Part shown: positions 14,114 through 26,033 of the stretch, one piece after another
How the letters are laid out: each line of letters starts with the position of its first letter
Position numbering within the stretch: the first letter of the stretch is position 1
Origin: Heterodera schachtii
Lineage: Eukaryota; Nematoda; Chromadorea; Rhabditida; Heteroderidae
NCBI GenBank assembly: GCA_023374025.1
Contig: SIJG01000090.1
Location: 77,180-141,179 of the forward strand
DNA length: 64,000 nucleotides
Direction of reading: 5' to 3'
Program-made: the position numbers and the translations under genes
The notes under the pieces: model-generated
What the model was told of the DNA's origin: nothing
The model's input: only the letters and a program-made list of their open reading frames with translations
The model's database searches: none

Positions 14114-14770
14114 AATAAGAAAATCTTCGGAGAGTTTTTAATTTAGATCAATTTTCTCATTAATTTTAATAATTGCATTTCCATATGATAAAATTAGGCA
14201 ACCAAATAATAATTGAGTAATACAATTATTAAATTAGTTGTTTCTCCGAATGATGGAAATATACCAAATAAAATTAATAATAATAATTCTTCCAATAAAA
14301 TATATAATAATAATTTGTTTTTTTTAAAATCGATTAATTGCAGTTCAGCAATTTTTATTGTTTTTTAAAATTTATCACCTAAAATATGAACTCGCCAGCA
14401 TAACAATTTTAAGATAAAAAATTTGAAAACATATGCAAAACAGCTGCTTGATAAATTCAAAAATATTTCGTTTTTTCATAAATTTTCTATGTGTTCTCCA
14501 TGCACAATGTGCGCTTAAAGGCGGGCGGCAATATAAAAATGTAAATAAATCTGTTTAAAATAAACAAAATTATTATTATATATTTTATTGGAAGAATTAT
14601 TATTATTAATTTTATTTGCTATTATTCCATCATTCGGAGAAACAACTAATTTAATAAGTATTAATTCAATTATTATTTGGTTGCTTAATTTTATCATATG
14701 GAAATGCAATTATTAAAATTAATGAGAAAATTGATCCTAAATTAAAAACTCTGCGAAGATTTTCTTATTT
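14114..14770. repeat. Long inverted repeat (hairpin-type element)
   Basis: The left arm, about 14114-14333, and the right arm, about 14562-14770, are reverse complements of each other over roughly 210 bases with only scattered differences (estimated above 90% identity). Landmarks present in both are AAATAAGAAAATCTTCG at the outer edge, CATTTCCATATGATAAAATT, GTTTCTCCGAATGATGGA and TCTTCCAATAAAATATATAA. The spacer is about 230 bp and includes CGCTTAAAGGCGGGCGGC near 14512. The short open frame on the minus strand (14515-14709) lies in the right arm and looks spurious. This could be a MITE or foldback element. A transcript across it would fold into a long double-stranded RNA. Confidence 0.7.
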
Positions 14771-17700
14771 ATTAAATCATTTTTGACTGACAAAATATGA
14801 GAATTTAATAAAATATTGTTTTTTAAATAATGAAACAAATCAATGCAAATTATAGTAGATGATTTATTATATCTTATTAATTATAATTTGAATGAACAGG
14901 AATTTAAATAAGTATTTTAATACAAAAAAAAATTTGTAAGAAAAAATAACCAAAAGTCAATAAAAAATATCAAAACATATACTATTATTTCCAAAGATTT
15001 TATAATCAATTATTATTATTACAATTTTTATTATTACAGAATTGGCATTTAAAAAAGTGATAAATTCATATAATAAAAAGAAAAATGAATAATGTTTAAG
15101 AGTAATAATTTATATCCAAAAATTATTTAAAAACATCTGCCTTAAATAATTAGAAAATATTAAAATTATAATTAAAAATCATTCAATTAAATCTTAATTT
15201 ATTATTTATGGAACATAAATAAAGAAACATAGGTAAGACTATATAATGAAACGATCAACGCCAACCAAATTCATGGATCCTGTCTTAGCCATGAGATTTA
15301 AAAAATTTTAAAAATAAATATCTGTAAACCAATTTTATAATAAATTAAATTAATTTCATTTTATTTAAATGTCTAAAAATCTACTAATTTAAAAAATCAA
15401 TTAGAAACCCTTTTTAATTAAAAAAAACTTTTTATTAAATGAGTTTTAACCCTATTCATAAAAAACACTTGTAAACCACTTTATAAGAAATTAAATTAAT
15501 TACATTTTTTTAAATTTAAATAAAATCAATTTATTAAAGTCATAATTATTAAATGAATATTAATTAGTCAACGTACAAATCTGCTTTTATGAACATGAAC
15601 AATTCAATATAATTTAAATGTTACCTTATTTTCTTTGTTTTGACCTAAAAATATTTGAAATAATTGTTTACTTATTTAATTTTTTGAAAATAAGTGATTT
15701 TAACATAATATTATCTCATATCATGCCTTTATTCCCTTTGTTTTAGTTTTTATCAACATCTAAATTTTATATTTTTGAACATTCTCTACTTGGAGGAAAA
15801 TAAAGATTAGCTAATTTTTAACTGATTTATATAAGTAAATTTTTGCTGCTGCTTATAGAGCAAGACAAGAGCTATCGTATTATACCAAAATTATTTTTTT
15901 AGGTTTTTGAAAACTTATGACGGGTGTTTCTCGAAAAATATGTGAATTTGGCAGTTTTTACGAAATGACTCAGCACTTATATTTTTTAATAATTTGAGAA
16001 ATAATTTAATTTTTGAAAAATATCAGCATTTACAAAAAACGAATTAACTGAATGAATAAATAAATTTTATAAATTAAATGTTAAATTTTCTTTTTAAAAA
16101 AGACTATTAAATTTATATAAAAATGAAAAATTCATTCTAAATTCTGTAAAATATTTAAAAAAATAAATTTTTAAGAACATAACATTTATGTAATTTATAA
16201 TAATTTTTATTAATAAATAAATAGAAAAATAAAAATAATAAAAATATTTTGCAATAATATATTAAATAAAATAATTTTAATTAAAACTCAATTTTTAATA
16301 AATTTAAAAAATTTACATTAATAAATTTTTAAAAATATCATTTATTATAAAAACAATGTATCTTATCTTAATTTTTTTTATTGTAATAATATTCTCTCAT
16401 CATTCTCGAATTTAAGTTCTTTCTTTAATTTACTATTATTTGATTCTAAAGAATGATGTTACTCAAAAATGCTTTTTAATAAACTGATTTTCTTTGCATT
16501 ATCAAATGCAAGTTAGTTTTATTTGCTTTAATCTATTTTTGAAAATTAGATTTTTGGTTTTTGGGTTATTTTTTGTTTTTATACTACAAATATTTAATTA
16601 TTTTGTTTTTATTAATTACGTGATTATTATGAATAAGTAAAGCTTTCACTTTAAATAAATTTTCTTAGTATTTTGAATTATATTAAAGGTTCGAATTAAT
16701 ATTAATAAATTATATTCAATTTTTTAAATAATATTCAAAATTTAAATATAAAATTTTACATGTATTAAAGATTGGTTCTTTCTTTTATTTTAATAACATT
16801 AAAAAATTTCATTTATTTTGTGCTTTTTAATTAAAATATTTATATCCGTCGATGTTAACTTGTTCGTGAAGTTAGTTGTAGACAACAATATTTATTTTTT
16901 AGTTTTTTTTAAATTTAAAATAAAAAATTTATTTAAAATTAAATCTGTCTTTTTTTCGGTTTTAGATTTTAATTTAATTTCTTAAATGTATTTAATTAAT
17001 TGATACTTATTAAAATTATTTTAATTTGATTTTCATTAATAAAATTTTGATCTCTCTTCCTCTGAATTATTAAAATAATTTTTTTAATATTTACCCAGAA
17101 TGTATTATGTTTTTTTTATTGTAATTCACAACTACATATGAAAATGATATTAATATAAATTATTTTATTTAAATATAGATTGAAGACAAAAAAATAATTA
17201 TATTATATTTAGAACAAAGTTTAATTGATTCCTCATTTTTATTTTATTTTTTGTACATTCATTGACTTAAGTAAAAAATAGAGAACAGCCATTTAATTTT
17301 TTTTTATGTTTTAAATTTATTTAGTTAATTGATATTTATCAATTCTGATTTAAATTTTTACTTTGATTTACTCACATGATGAATGTTCTCGTCTGTCAAT
17401 TCTTTCAAATCAAGCCAAAATGTTTAAATTCGTGATTTTTTTAAAATTTCAAAAAATTAATATAAATCTTTATATTTATGAAAATTTTAATATAAGCTGA
17501 TTGATATTAAATTATTATTTATAAGAATTTAAAAAAAAATTAAATTCATTAAAGTATATCGAAAAATTTTTGCCAAAAAATTCAACTAAAGATCTAATTA
17601 TATATGATATTAAAAATATTATGATTAAAAAATAAAACATAAATATAACACAAAAAAAATTGTTTTCTTGTCAAAATAAACTGATTATTAAATGTTTCTA

Positions 17701-17984
17701 TTTGATAATACAAAAATAAGCCATTTTTAAATATTAATCTTGATTAAATGTTAATTATGTGAATTCTTGTTTTTTGTTTGTTTTTTATTTTATGGAAAAT
17801 TTGATATATTTTTATTAAATTTTCTTGTATTTTAATTATTTTAATTTTATTTTTTTGAAACTATACTTACTTAAATAAACGAGATGTTTTTTATTAATAT
17901 TAAAAATCCACCCTGAAAAATAACAATTATTTTTTATCATTTAGTATTTTTAATTTGCTTTCAAATATTTCTTTGTCATTGTAT
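14771..17984. other. AT-rich non-genic stretch
   Basis: A-biased to about 15.6 kb, then mostly T-biased. The only structure seen is a partial direct duplication: TGTAAACCAATTTTATAA (from about 15323) recurs in altered form as TGTAAACCACTTTATAAG (from about 15470), each followed by AAATTAAATTAAT. No gene. Confidence 0.6.
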
Positions 17985-18520
17985 GCACTAAAAATGCCAA
18001 ATATGCGCCTAAAATATACACTAAAAATTCCCTAAATATGCCCTAAAAACCCAAATATACAACTAAAATATGCCTTAAAAAATGCCAAAAATGTCTTTCA
18101 AACCTCAAAAATGCCAAAAAATGTGTAAAATTCAAGAATGACTTTAAAAGAAAACAACACAATTATGGCGAAGGAGCGTTTTTAAACAATTCAAAAAACA
18201 TTAAATTACAATTTTTATACAATCAAAATTTTTCCAAGATTTTCTTATAAAAAGTTCAAAATTTTTCGGCTTTTAAAGGTGTGTTTTTTAAATTCCCAAA
18301 AAATCGATCCTTAGGGGTGTATTTATCGCTTTTTTGCATTTTTCTTGTGAAAATTTCCGTAAATGACCGAAATATGCTCTCAAAACGCAAAAATGGCGAA
18401 ATATGCATTTATTCACGAAACCACAAAAATATGCTTTTATATGCACTAAAAATTCACCAAATCAAAAAATTTTAATGCAGAAATGCTGAACAATGCGCAG
18501 AAAAATTATGCAAAAGCATA
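17985..18520 (+). repeat. Degenerate minisatellite-like block
   Basis: Recurring variants of AAAAATGCC, AAATATGC and ATGCNCTAAAA occur at irregular 12-20-bp spacing (for example ATATGCGCCTAAAATATAC, AAATATGCCCTAAAAA, ATGCCTTAAAAAATGCC), thinning out towards 18.4 kb where AAATATGC and TATATGCACTAAAAATTC appear again. This looks like a decayed tandem array or the inside of an old transposon. The 64-residue open frame inside (18281-18475) has no recognisable features. Confidence 0.4.
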
Positions 18521-21500
18521 CAACTTCGAATCCTAATTATTATTAATAACAAATATTAATTTTCTTTTTTTAATTTTTATCGTCAGTATTCAGTCAATTA
18601 TTTTGGGATTTCCTTAAAATTCTACGTCCAATTATAAAAAATTTAATAAAATATAATAAACTAATGCATGGAATTATGTGTCATTTCTTTTGAATATAAA
18701 TGCCATTTGATTTATTCTAATGAGTTTTTCTTTATTTATAAATTTATATTTTCTGTTTGATCTCGGTTGGATTTTCTAGCGAGCTTTTTAAATACTTTCA
18801 TTAAATTAAATAAAAATTTGAATATCGAATAAATTATTTATTATTCATTTTTCATCAATTGATTAAATTAAAATCATTATTAATACATTTTTTTTATTAT
18901 TGTATATTAATTCTCGAAAAAAAAAAGTTTATTTATATGTTTCTTTCTTAATAAATATTATTAAAATAATAAATGATTCAGAGACAAATAATTTTTATAA
19001 CTTTTATTTCTTTATAAATAATTTATATATAATTTGCATTCCAATAATTAAAAATAAAAGCTGTATTTTTATTATGTTTAAATAAATTATTGACTTATAA
19101 TTTATTTAATATTTCCATTTAAATCAAATAATGAAATAAAAATAAAACATCGAAACCTATGAAGAATTTCTAAAATAATGAGGCTAAAATATTTAGATAA
19201 AAAAATTAAATATTTATTCAAAATTGTTATGTGATTTAATATTTATAATTTAATGGAAAAGAAACAATAAAATTTTTATAATAAATTTTTTTAAAAATAT
19301 TCTTAATTTTTACACCTATTTTTAGAAAATAAATAATAAAAATTGTTGCAATTTTCATATATCCTTTTTATCATTAGCTTTATTTTTATCATTAAAATAT
19401 TTTTAAGGGTGCAAAATTTAAAAACCATGTTTTTTATAAGAATAATTTTCTTATAGAAATAAAAAAATTTATTTTATTCTAATTTAAAAAACATAACTTT
19501 TAATAAAATAATTAATGAATATTCTAGTTTGTTAAATTCATCATATTTCTAATTATTTAAAAAAATATTTGGATAAAACTTTTTAATCTCTTAAGTTATA
19601 TTTAATAGAAGATAAGTAGAGACGTAATTATGTTGATGTTGTATCGAATTGAATTTTGATATTATTCCTTCTATTAATACGTTTTTATAAAATTAATTTA
19701 TAAGCAAAAATAAAATAAATTAATAGATATTATAAAAATTTTAAATATTTCCTATTTATCAATCTTTTTTATTAAAAAATAGCTAAACTTTTTGTAATGA
19801 CTTAATTTAAAATTTCTTTAATTAAAAGTATTATTTTGTCCATTTTCTTAATAAATCTATAAAATAATGAAACAACAATATTGGTCGACTGCATATTCAT
19901 TCATATTTATTCCCACAAAAATTAAATAAAAGCAGCATTTATTTACAATAAAAATATCTTCTTTTTTTTTGTCAACGAATGGCATTACTTTTTGTTCAAA
20001 TTAATTATCTAATTTTTTTATTATTTTATTTTGTTTTTAGTATAATTCTATATCATTTACGTTTGGTGTTTTATAAAAAAATTACAATTTTATAATTCAT
20101 TATTCTTTATTTTATGTATTCACGTTCCACATGTTATTATGAAAATCTAAAAAATAATAGTTAGCTTTTATTTTTTACAAACAAATAAATTATAAGTTTT
20201 GATTTACAAAACAATTGTTTCTTTTTAATAAATAATTGAAGTTTTATATTAAAAAAATTCTAATTTCTAAAAAATTAAATAAATAGATGATATAATATAA
20301 CTAAGACATAACTTTATTGATTTATTTATTTGACTTATTTTTGGGGATTGTGGTTTAAATTGTTTTCTGCGCTAATTTATTATATTCAATTTTTTATAAG
20401 TGTCATTTGTTACAGTTATTTTTAGATAAAAATTTCCATAGTTTTATCACTCGTAATATTTGTGTTTGCGTCTATGAATAATTTTGTTAATTATCACTTT
20501 TTTAACATTTTAATTTTATATTTTTATTATTTTGCTTAATTAATATCATTTAACTTTGAAACAAAGTATGTCATTTTTCTCGTTTAAAATTAATTCTTAA
20601 AATATTATTATTCTTTTTTATTTTATTATTTGAACTGATTCAATTCTGTCATTTGTTTTGTAATAAATAAATTTCTCAAATAATAGTTAAAACGAATATG
20701 TCTTTAGAATTTTCATTATTACGAATGTTTTATTTTATTTTAATAAGAAATGTATTTTGATATTTTCAATCAATTAAAATTTATTTTATAATCAATTGTT
20801 ATTTTGCAGTAAATATGTTTAATAAATATTATAGAAATGGATTGAAATTCACAAAAATTTTACATTTTATTTTTTTATTTTTTGATTCTAATATATGCAA
20901 TCTTTATTTTTGAATAACGTAATAATATTTTTACTAGGGTTTTTAAAAAGAAAATTCAATTTTTAAACTCATTATAATTTTATACATTTCGCATCAATTA
21001 TTTTTTAATATTTTTATATTATTTGATTAAGTATTTAATACCATATTTAATAATTCAAAAAGATTATGAGAAGTTATTTTTATTAAAATTTCTTCTTTAA
21101 TTCCTGATCTGATTTTTTAATATTATATATTTGCTTTTTATAATTTAATCTTCTTGCGTACATTATTTAATTTTGTAATTATATTTTTTACTCAATAACT
21201 TTTAAATATTCATTTTCTTATTTTGAAATTGCTGCTAATAACATTGTTAATACAATTTTTAATGCAATTTTAATAAATATAACTTTTTACAATTTAGGTT
21301 TTTGTTTTTTATTTTCGGTTGTTAATTGAAAGAACGCATTTTATCAAACTAAATTTGAATAAAACATGCTTTTAATTTTTTTTTTCTATTAATTGAATAC
21401 TTAATGAATTTATAAATAAAGTTTTTTTAGAAAACTCTGAGTTTAAATTTTGTTTTATTGAATAAATAAATTATTTTCGTCTCACCGACCTTATTTTGAC

Positions 21501-22389
21501 ATTTTCAAATAATCTCTTTGAGGAGAAAATTTTAAAATATTTTTATTTGCTTATTATTTACAGCAATAAGCATAAATTCCATTTAATCCTTTTGAGTATT
21601 ATTAAATTCTTCGTTTATTATCCATTATAATTTTTAATTAAATTGCATATTTCATTAATTACGATGGACTTAATCTTTTTAATTTTACAAAAAAATATTT
21701 GCTAATAATCAAGACTTTTTTTTTATGCTTTTTTTAAATTTATGAAAACTTTTCAAATAAAATAGGTTTAATAATTTGTGTATTTTTATGTTTTATAAAA
21801 GTAATAATTTGTTATTTATTTGTTTTATTTTCATTTATAATCAAATTAAAATGTTAAAGTATACATCCAAATAATGAAGCATATGAATTATTCATGTTTG
21901 CGTCAATTTAATTAATTTTTAGATTTAATTTTTATATCTTTCTCATATTTAAACTGTTTTTTTTTTAATTCATGGTGTGTTTCCCAGTTGAACAAACATA
22001 GGTTATGTCCAGTGAATGTTTCATTATTACACAACTCACTCATTACAATTAAATTATTATTTTTATTAAAGAATTTTTATTAATGAAATAAAATTTAATA
22101 ACTTTTTTTAAGATTATTAATATCCTAGCATTCAATTTAACAACAAATAAACTGAATTTTTTATTTAAAAAAAGAGAATTTATACATTTTTAATTTTTCG
22201 ATAATGATCTAGTTTTAAATTTTTTTCGTTGGTTAATATATTTTACATTAATATAAATTCTTTGGTTATATTGCATTTGTTCAAATTTATAAACTGTTAT
22301 GCTTTTGTTTGATTAATTTTAATATTTCATATATTAAAAATAAAATGCAATAATTGTTCACGAATATCCGATTAATCATACCTGATATC
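18521..22389. other. T-rich non-genic stretch
   Basis: Mostly T-biased DNA with no gene. The 61-residue frame at 18900-19085 is a reading of low-complexity sequence. Nothing structured was found. Confidence 0.6.
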
Positions 22390-22459
22390 AGAGCCAACAG
22401 TGTCCACATAATTTATTTGTGTTGAAACAGAAATATTTTTAATTTTTAATTTGTTTGAT

Positions 22460-22822
22460 TATTGCTCAATCAAATCTAAAAATCTTGGTACGAAAGGAAA
22501 GCTCTTCACATGCACGAATAGCTTTACAAAAAAGGCCCGGATTTTCAGTGAGAAAAATCGAGAATTAGTACCTAAATAAGTGCTAAAAAAACTAAAAAAT
22601 TCTAAAATAGATGCTAAAATAGTTCCCAAAAATTTGGGTAACCAATCAATAAATTCATAAAAGATGGCATTCCAAGGTTCAAAAATTTCCGGAGATACGA
22701 AAAACGCCAAATAGTTGGTTTTTAAAAAGTCGGTATAAATCGAAAACGTCAAAGAAAATGAGTTTTTTGCAAAATCTCTCATATGTTATGCAAAAATAGT
22801 TAAAAGCTAAAACCCGGCACTG
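22460..22822 (-). mobile_element. hAT-like terminus with adjoining sequence
   Basis: Read on the minus strand, the segment begins CAGTGCCGGGTTTTAGC, a typical hAT-type end (CAGTG followed by GC-rich bases). The outer edge is at 22822, and the next eight bases (TTAAATAA, 22823-22830) would be the target duplication if the end is real. The 363 bases downstream are less AT-biased than the surroundings and include a 107-residue Phe-rich open frame at 22459-22782. That frame resembles no transposase or other protein I know, so I do not call it a gene. No matching left terminus was found, so the element is truncated or too decayed. Confidence 0.35.
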
Positions 22823-23603
22823 TTAAATAATTAATTAAATTATATTTTATAAAAATATAAAACATGACCTCTGAAGTTAGTTGATAAAGTAATGTTAATG
22901 TTAATTGATTAATAAATTTTCAAAATTGGTTATTTTTTAAATTATTCTATTTGTAGTTTACTTTTTTACTTTTAAACCTAATTAACTAATTAAAATTAAT
23001 TGCTTTATTTGAAAAATTACACAAATAATGCTTAAATTAAAAGATAAATTAATTAAATTATATTATTAAATTAAATTTATTTTATTATTTTTGACTTGGT
23101 TTATTTAAATTAAGTATCAAAATCAATTTTCAAGATTATTTAAACACTCTTGTGCATTAATTCAGATCAACGTTATTTTTGGGCTGCTGTACGCCTGTTT
23201 TTTGGCTTTTTATGTTGAATTTTTTAAAATTAAATTCAATTAAATCCATTTAAATTAATTATAAATCGTTTTGTAAATCTTTAAAAAAGTATAAATAAAC
23301 ACAAAATTTAAATTAATAAAAATAAATTATTCTAAATCTATAAATATAAAGAGTATTTTATTTTTATGATACTTATTTTTAAATAATAAATATATAAATT
23401 TAATTGCGTTAGGTTTTTTATTTTGGATTTATTATCTTAAACTTTTTTTTAAATTTCGGATTCTTAGAAGGACATCTTGATTCATTTATGTATATTTATA
23501 TATATATGCCATACATTATAAAAATTTGATAATCTTTTCGCAATCTCCAATAATTAAGTTAAGTTATTTTGCAAGAGCGAACAGTCATTATATTATCTTT
23601 CTG

Positions 23604-23626
23604 CACTGACGCATTTTCCGTGCGCA
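23604..23626 (+). repeat. Fragment related to the 37.4-kb tandem repeat
   Basis: ACTGACGCATTTTCCGTGCG here matches ACTGACGCATTTTCCGGGCG at the end of the tandem array near 37464-37484, with one base changed. A match of about 20 bases containing many C and G is unlikely by chance at this base composition, so the two are probably copies of one dispersed family. Confidence 0.5.
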
Positions 23627-24139
23627 TTAAAAAATGTTTAATTAGTTATAAAAAATTATTATATTATTATTATTAGATATTAGATATTTTTTTCATTAAT
23701 AAAAATGCATTTATATTTTTAAATGCTTAATATTTTACCTAGCTTTTTTTCTCAGTCTATCATTTGTTGCTATATATTTAAAATTGGGCTTCCGATCGTA
23801 CCCTCGTCATCTTTCGCGACATTGTTGTAAAATTTATTTGCTCTTTTTTGATGCAATTTTATAAATTTTATTCTTTAATAAAACAAAAATATTTGAATAT
23901 TTATTCATTTTATTTATTTGAAGGATATATTTTTAAATTGTATTAACATTTCGCAATTATACACAATATTAATTTTTTTTAAGTGAATTTGCAAATTATA
24001 TGCTGTGTGAACTGATTTTAAAGTGGTTTATTTATTTTTCTCAGTCTATCCATATTATGCTTTATATTTTCATTGAGAAAAAATTCAGTTTCAACAAAAC
24101 TTTGGTTCCCATTTGACCGTTGAAAAAACAACTATTTAT

Positions 24140-24149
24140 CCCGGCACTG
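24140..24149 (-). repeat. Second CAGTGCCGGG terminus
   Basis: On the minus strand the 10 bases CAGTGCCGGG recur exactly as at 22813-22822. The downstream sequence (ATAAATAGTTG) is not clearly related. CTTTATTT follows at the outer edge as a possible target duplication. No partner end was found. Confidence 0.35.
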
Positions 24150-25677
24150 CTTTATTTAATTAAATTATATTTATTTAATATAAATTTAGTAATTATAGTA
24201 CTTTTTTGAGTGTTGATTAATTCATAAGTTTTATTATCTTATTTTGCCTATTTATTTAATACTACTACTAATTAATATATAAGATTTTGATCGTTTTCCT
24301 TTGATTTTAACTAAATTTTTCAACGGAAGTGCTTTTAATAAACTTAATTTCCTTAACACTTCTTGCAGCACAATTTGAGCTGGCATTAAAAAAATGTTAA
24401 ACATTTGGCTTCGGATTTTCACGTTTAAATTTAAATTAATTATTCAAACTTTAATCTTTTAACTATTTTGAATTTTTTTGTATACTCATAGCTTTGCTAT
24501 AGACAAAATATGATTCCTCATATATTTTTTTAAATGAAACATATTTTATAATTTTTAAGAAAACCCGTACAAATTGAGCAAAGTAATCCAAAAAACCAAC
24601 CTTTTGAAAAAAGTGATGTAAAAAGCAAATCTGACTTTTTAATAATATTCGAACATTTAGTCCATAAATAATCGAAATTAAGTTTTTTTTTTTTGAAATA
24701 TTGATTAAATATTTTATAATTTAATTTTGCGTGAGTTTTATAAAATTTAAAAACAAAAAATTAATATATTTAATTTTTAACTTGAAATAAACTAAAAATT
24801 TGAGTTTTTTTCAAGTTTTTGAATTTTTTAAATTTCTATTTCTATTTTTGTTTTTGTATTTGTTTTTTTTTGGCCATCACTTTTTTCTGGTATTAGGTTC
24901 ACAAAATTATGGTCCCGAATTTTTGCAATGGAAGTCATTTAAAATTAATATTTAGAAAATTTTGATTTGAAGAAATTTAAATGGGTCTCGTACAAACTGA
25001 AAAATATTTGATTGTATGCATGCATTTCTAACTATTTTGGGTACTCTTGCATAGGGCAATATATAAAATTAATTTATTTATTAAATAATGATGCAATTCG
25101 CCCGGTTAATTGCGCCAATTCTTTCTTAATCGTTGTTTTTTTAATTTCATTTTTTAATTTTATCCTTATTAAAAATCTTATATTTATTAAATTTTTAAAG
25201 AGATTATAATTTTTTGTTATTTTAATTTTATTTTTCGTTTATTTGATAATAATTTATTGTTTTTATTATTAAATGTCGAAACTTTTGCATTCTCTCGACC
25301 AAAAAAAATAAAATAATCCATGCTTTTATTATATGTTTGTTTTATTTTCTTTTACAAAAAAAAATTGTATAAATATAGAAAATTAGAAAAGCCTAAAATT
25401 TTTTAACAAATCCAATGAATTGACTAATTATTTTGCTTTTATAAAACATCAATCTATTCATTATTATTTAGGCTTTAAATTACTAAAATATGATTTGAAA
25501 GTATTTTTGTATTTTTTTATTCAATTTTTTATTAATTATTTCCCAATCAAATTATATAAGGTTGTATATTTAAATGTCAATTAAAATAAATGTTTTAATG
25601 GGACGATGTAAAACGTTGTGAACGTATTTGTTTTAATGAATGAATTCAAATAATGGAAGAAATTTGTAGAAGTGCGC

Positions 25678-25701
25678 CATGAATCACAGTCACGATTCAT
25701 G
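25678..25701. repeat. Short palindrome with nearby repeats
   Basis: A perfect 8-bp inverted repeat, CATGAATC and GATTCATG, around ACAGTCAC. It is followed at 25706-25720 by the related phrase CAATTCACGGTCACG. This is a GC-richer island of about 60 bp. It may be a transposon terminus, but no partner was seen. Confidence 0.4.
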
Positions 25702-25782
25702 GGGTCAATTCACGGTCACGTTTCAGATAATTTAAAATAAATTTGATAGAGTTAATTAATAAAAAAAATTTTTTCATCAAAG

Positions 25783-26033
25783 TCTCGTTTCTCTCCTCTT
25801 TGTCTCCTTTTCTCTTCCTGTCTCTTTCTTTTTCTTTATGCCATCCTTTCACCAAACCTCTCTAGCTCTACCCTTCTCTCTCTCCTCTCTCTATATCATC
25901 TTTTCTTTCTCTCTCTCTCTCCTTTTCTCTTCTTTTCTCTCTCTCTCTTTTTCTCTCTCTCACTCCTTTTTTTCTATGTCCGTCTCTCTTCTTCTCTCTA
26001 TCTCTCTCTCTCTCTCTCATTCTCTCAAAAGCA
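25783..26033 (+). repeat. Polypyrimidine (TC)n tract
   Basis: About 250 bases almost entirely of C and T on the plus strand, with long runs of TCTCTC mixed with TTTTC. The 67-residue Ser/Leu-rich open frame at 25838-26041 is a by-product. Such homopurine-homopyrimidine mirror tracts can form triplex (H-DNA) structures, and the tract is likely polymorphic in length. Confidence 0.9.

Larger units (their letters stand above)
22831..25660. other. T-rich stretch with isolated repeat ends
   Basis: No gene. It contains a second CAGTGCCGGG end at 24140-24149, a fragment at 23604-23626 related to the 37.4-kb repeat, and a short direct repeat CTCAGTCTATC (about 23752 and 24041). The 65-residue open frame at 25012-25209 is unsupported. 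Confidence 0.55.

Noticed and set aside
18515..18536. B-box-like ACTTCGAATCC
   Set aside because: No A-box at the right distance and no tRNA fold.
22459..22782. 107-residue minus-strand open frame
   Set aside because: Phe-rich, no recognisable domain, and next to a hAT-like end. The longest chance frame in 64 kb can reach this length.
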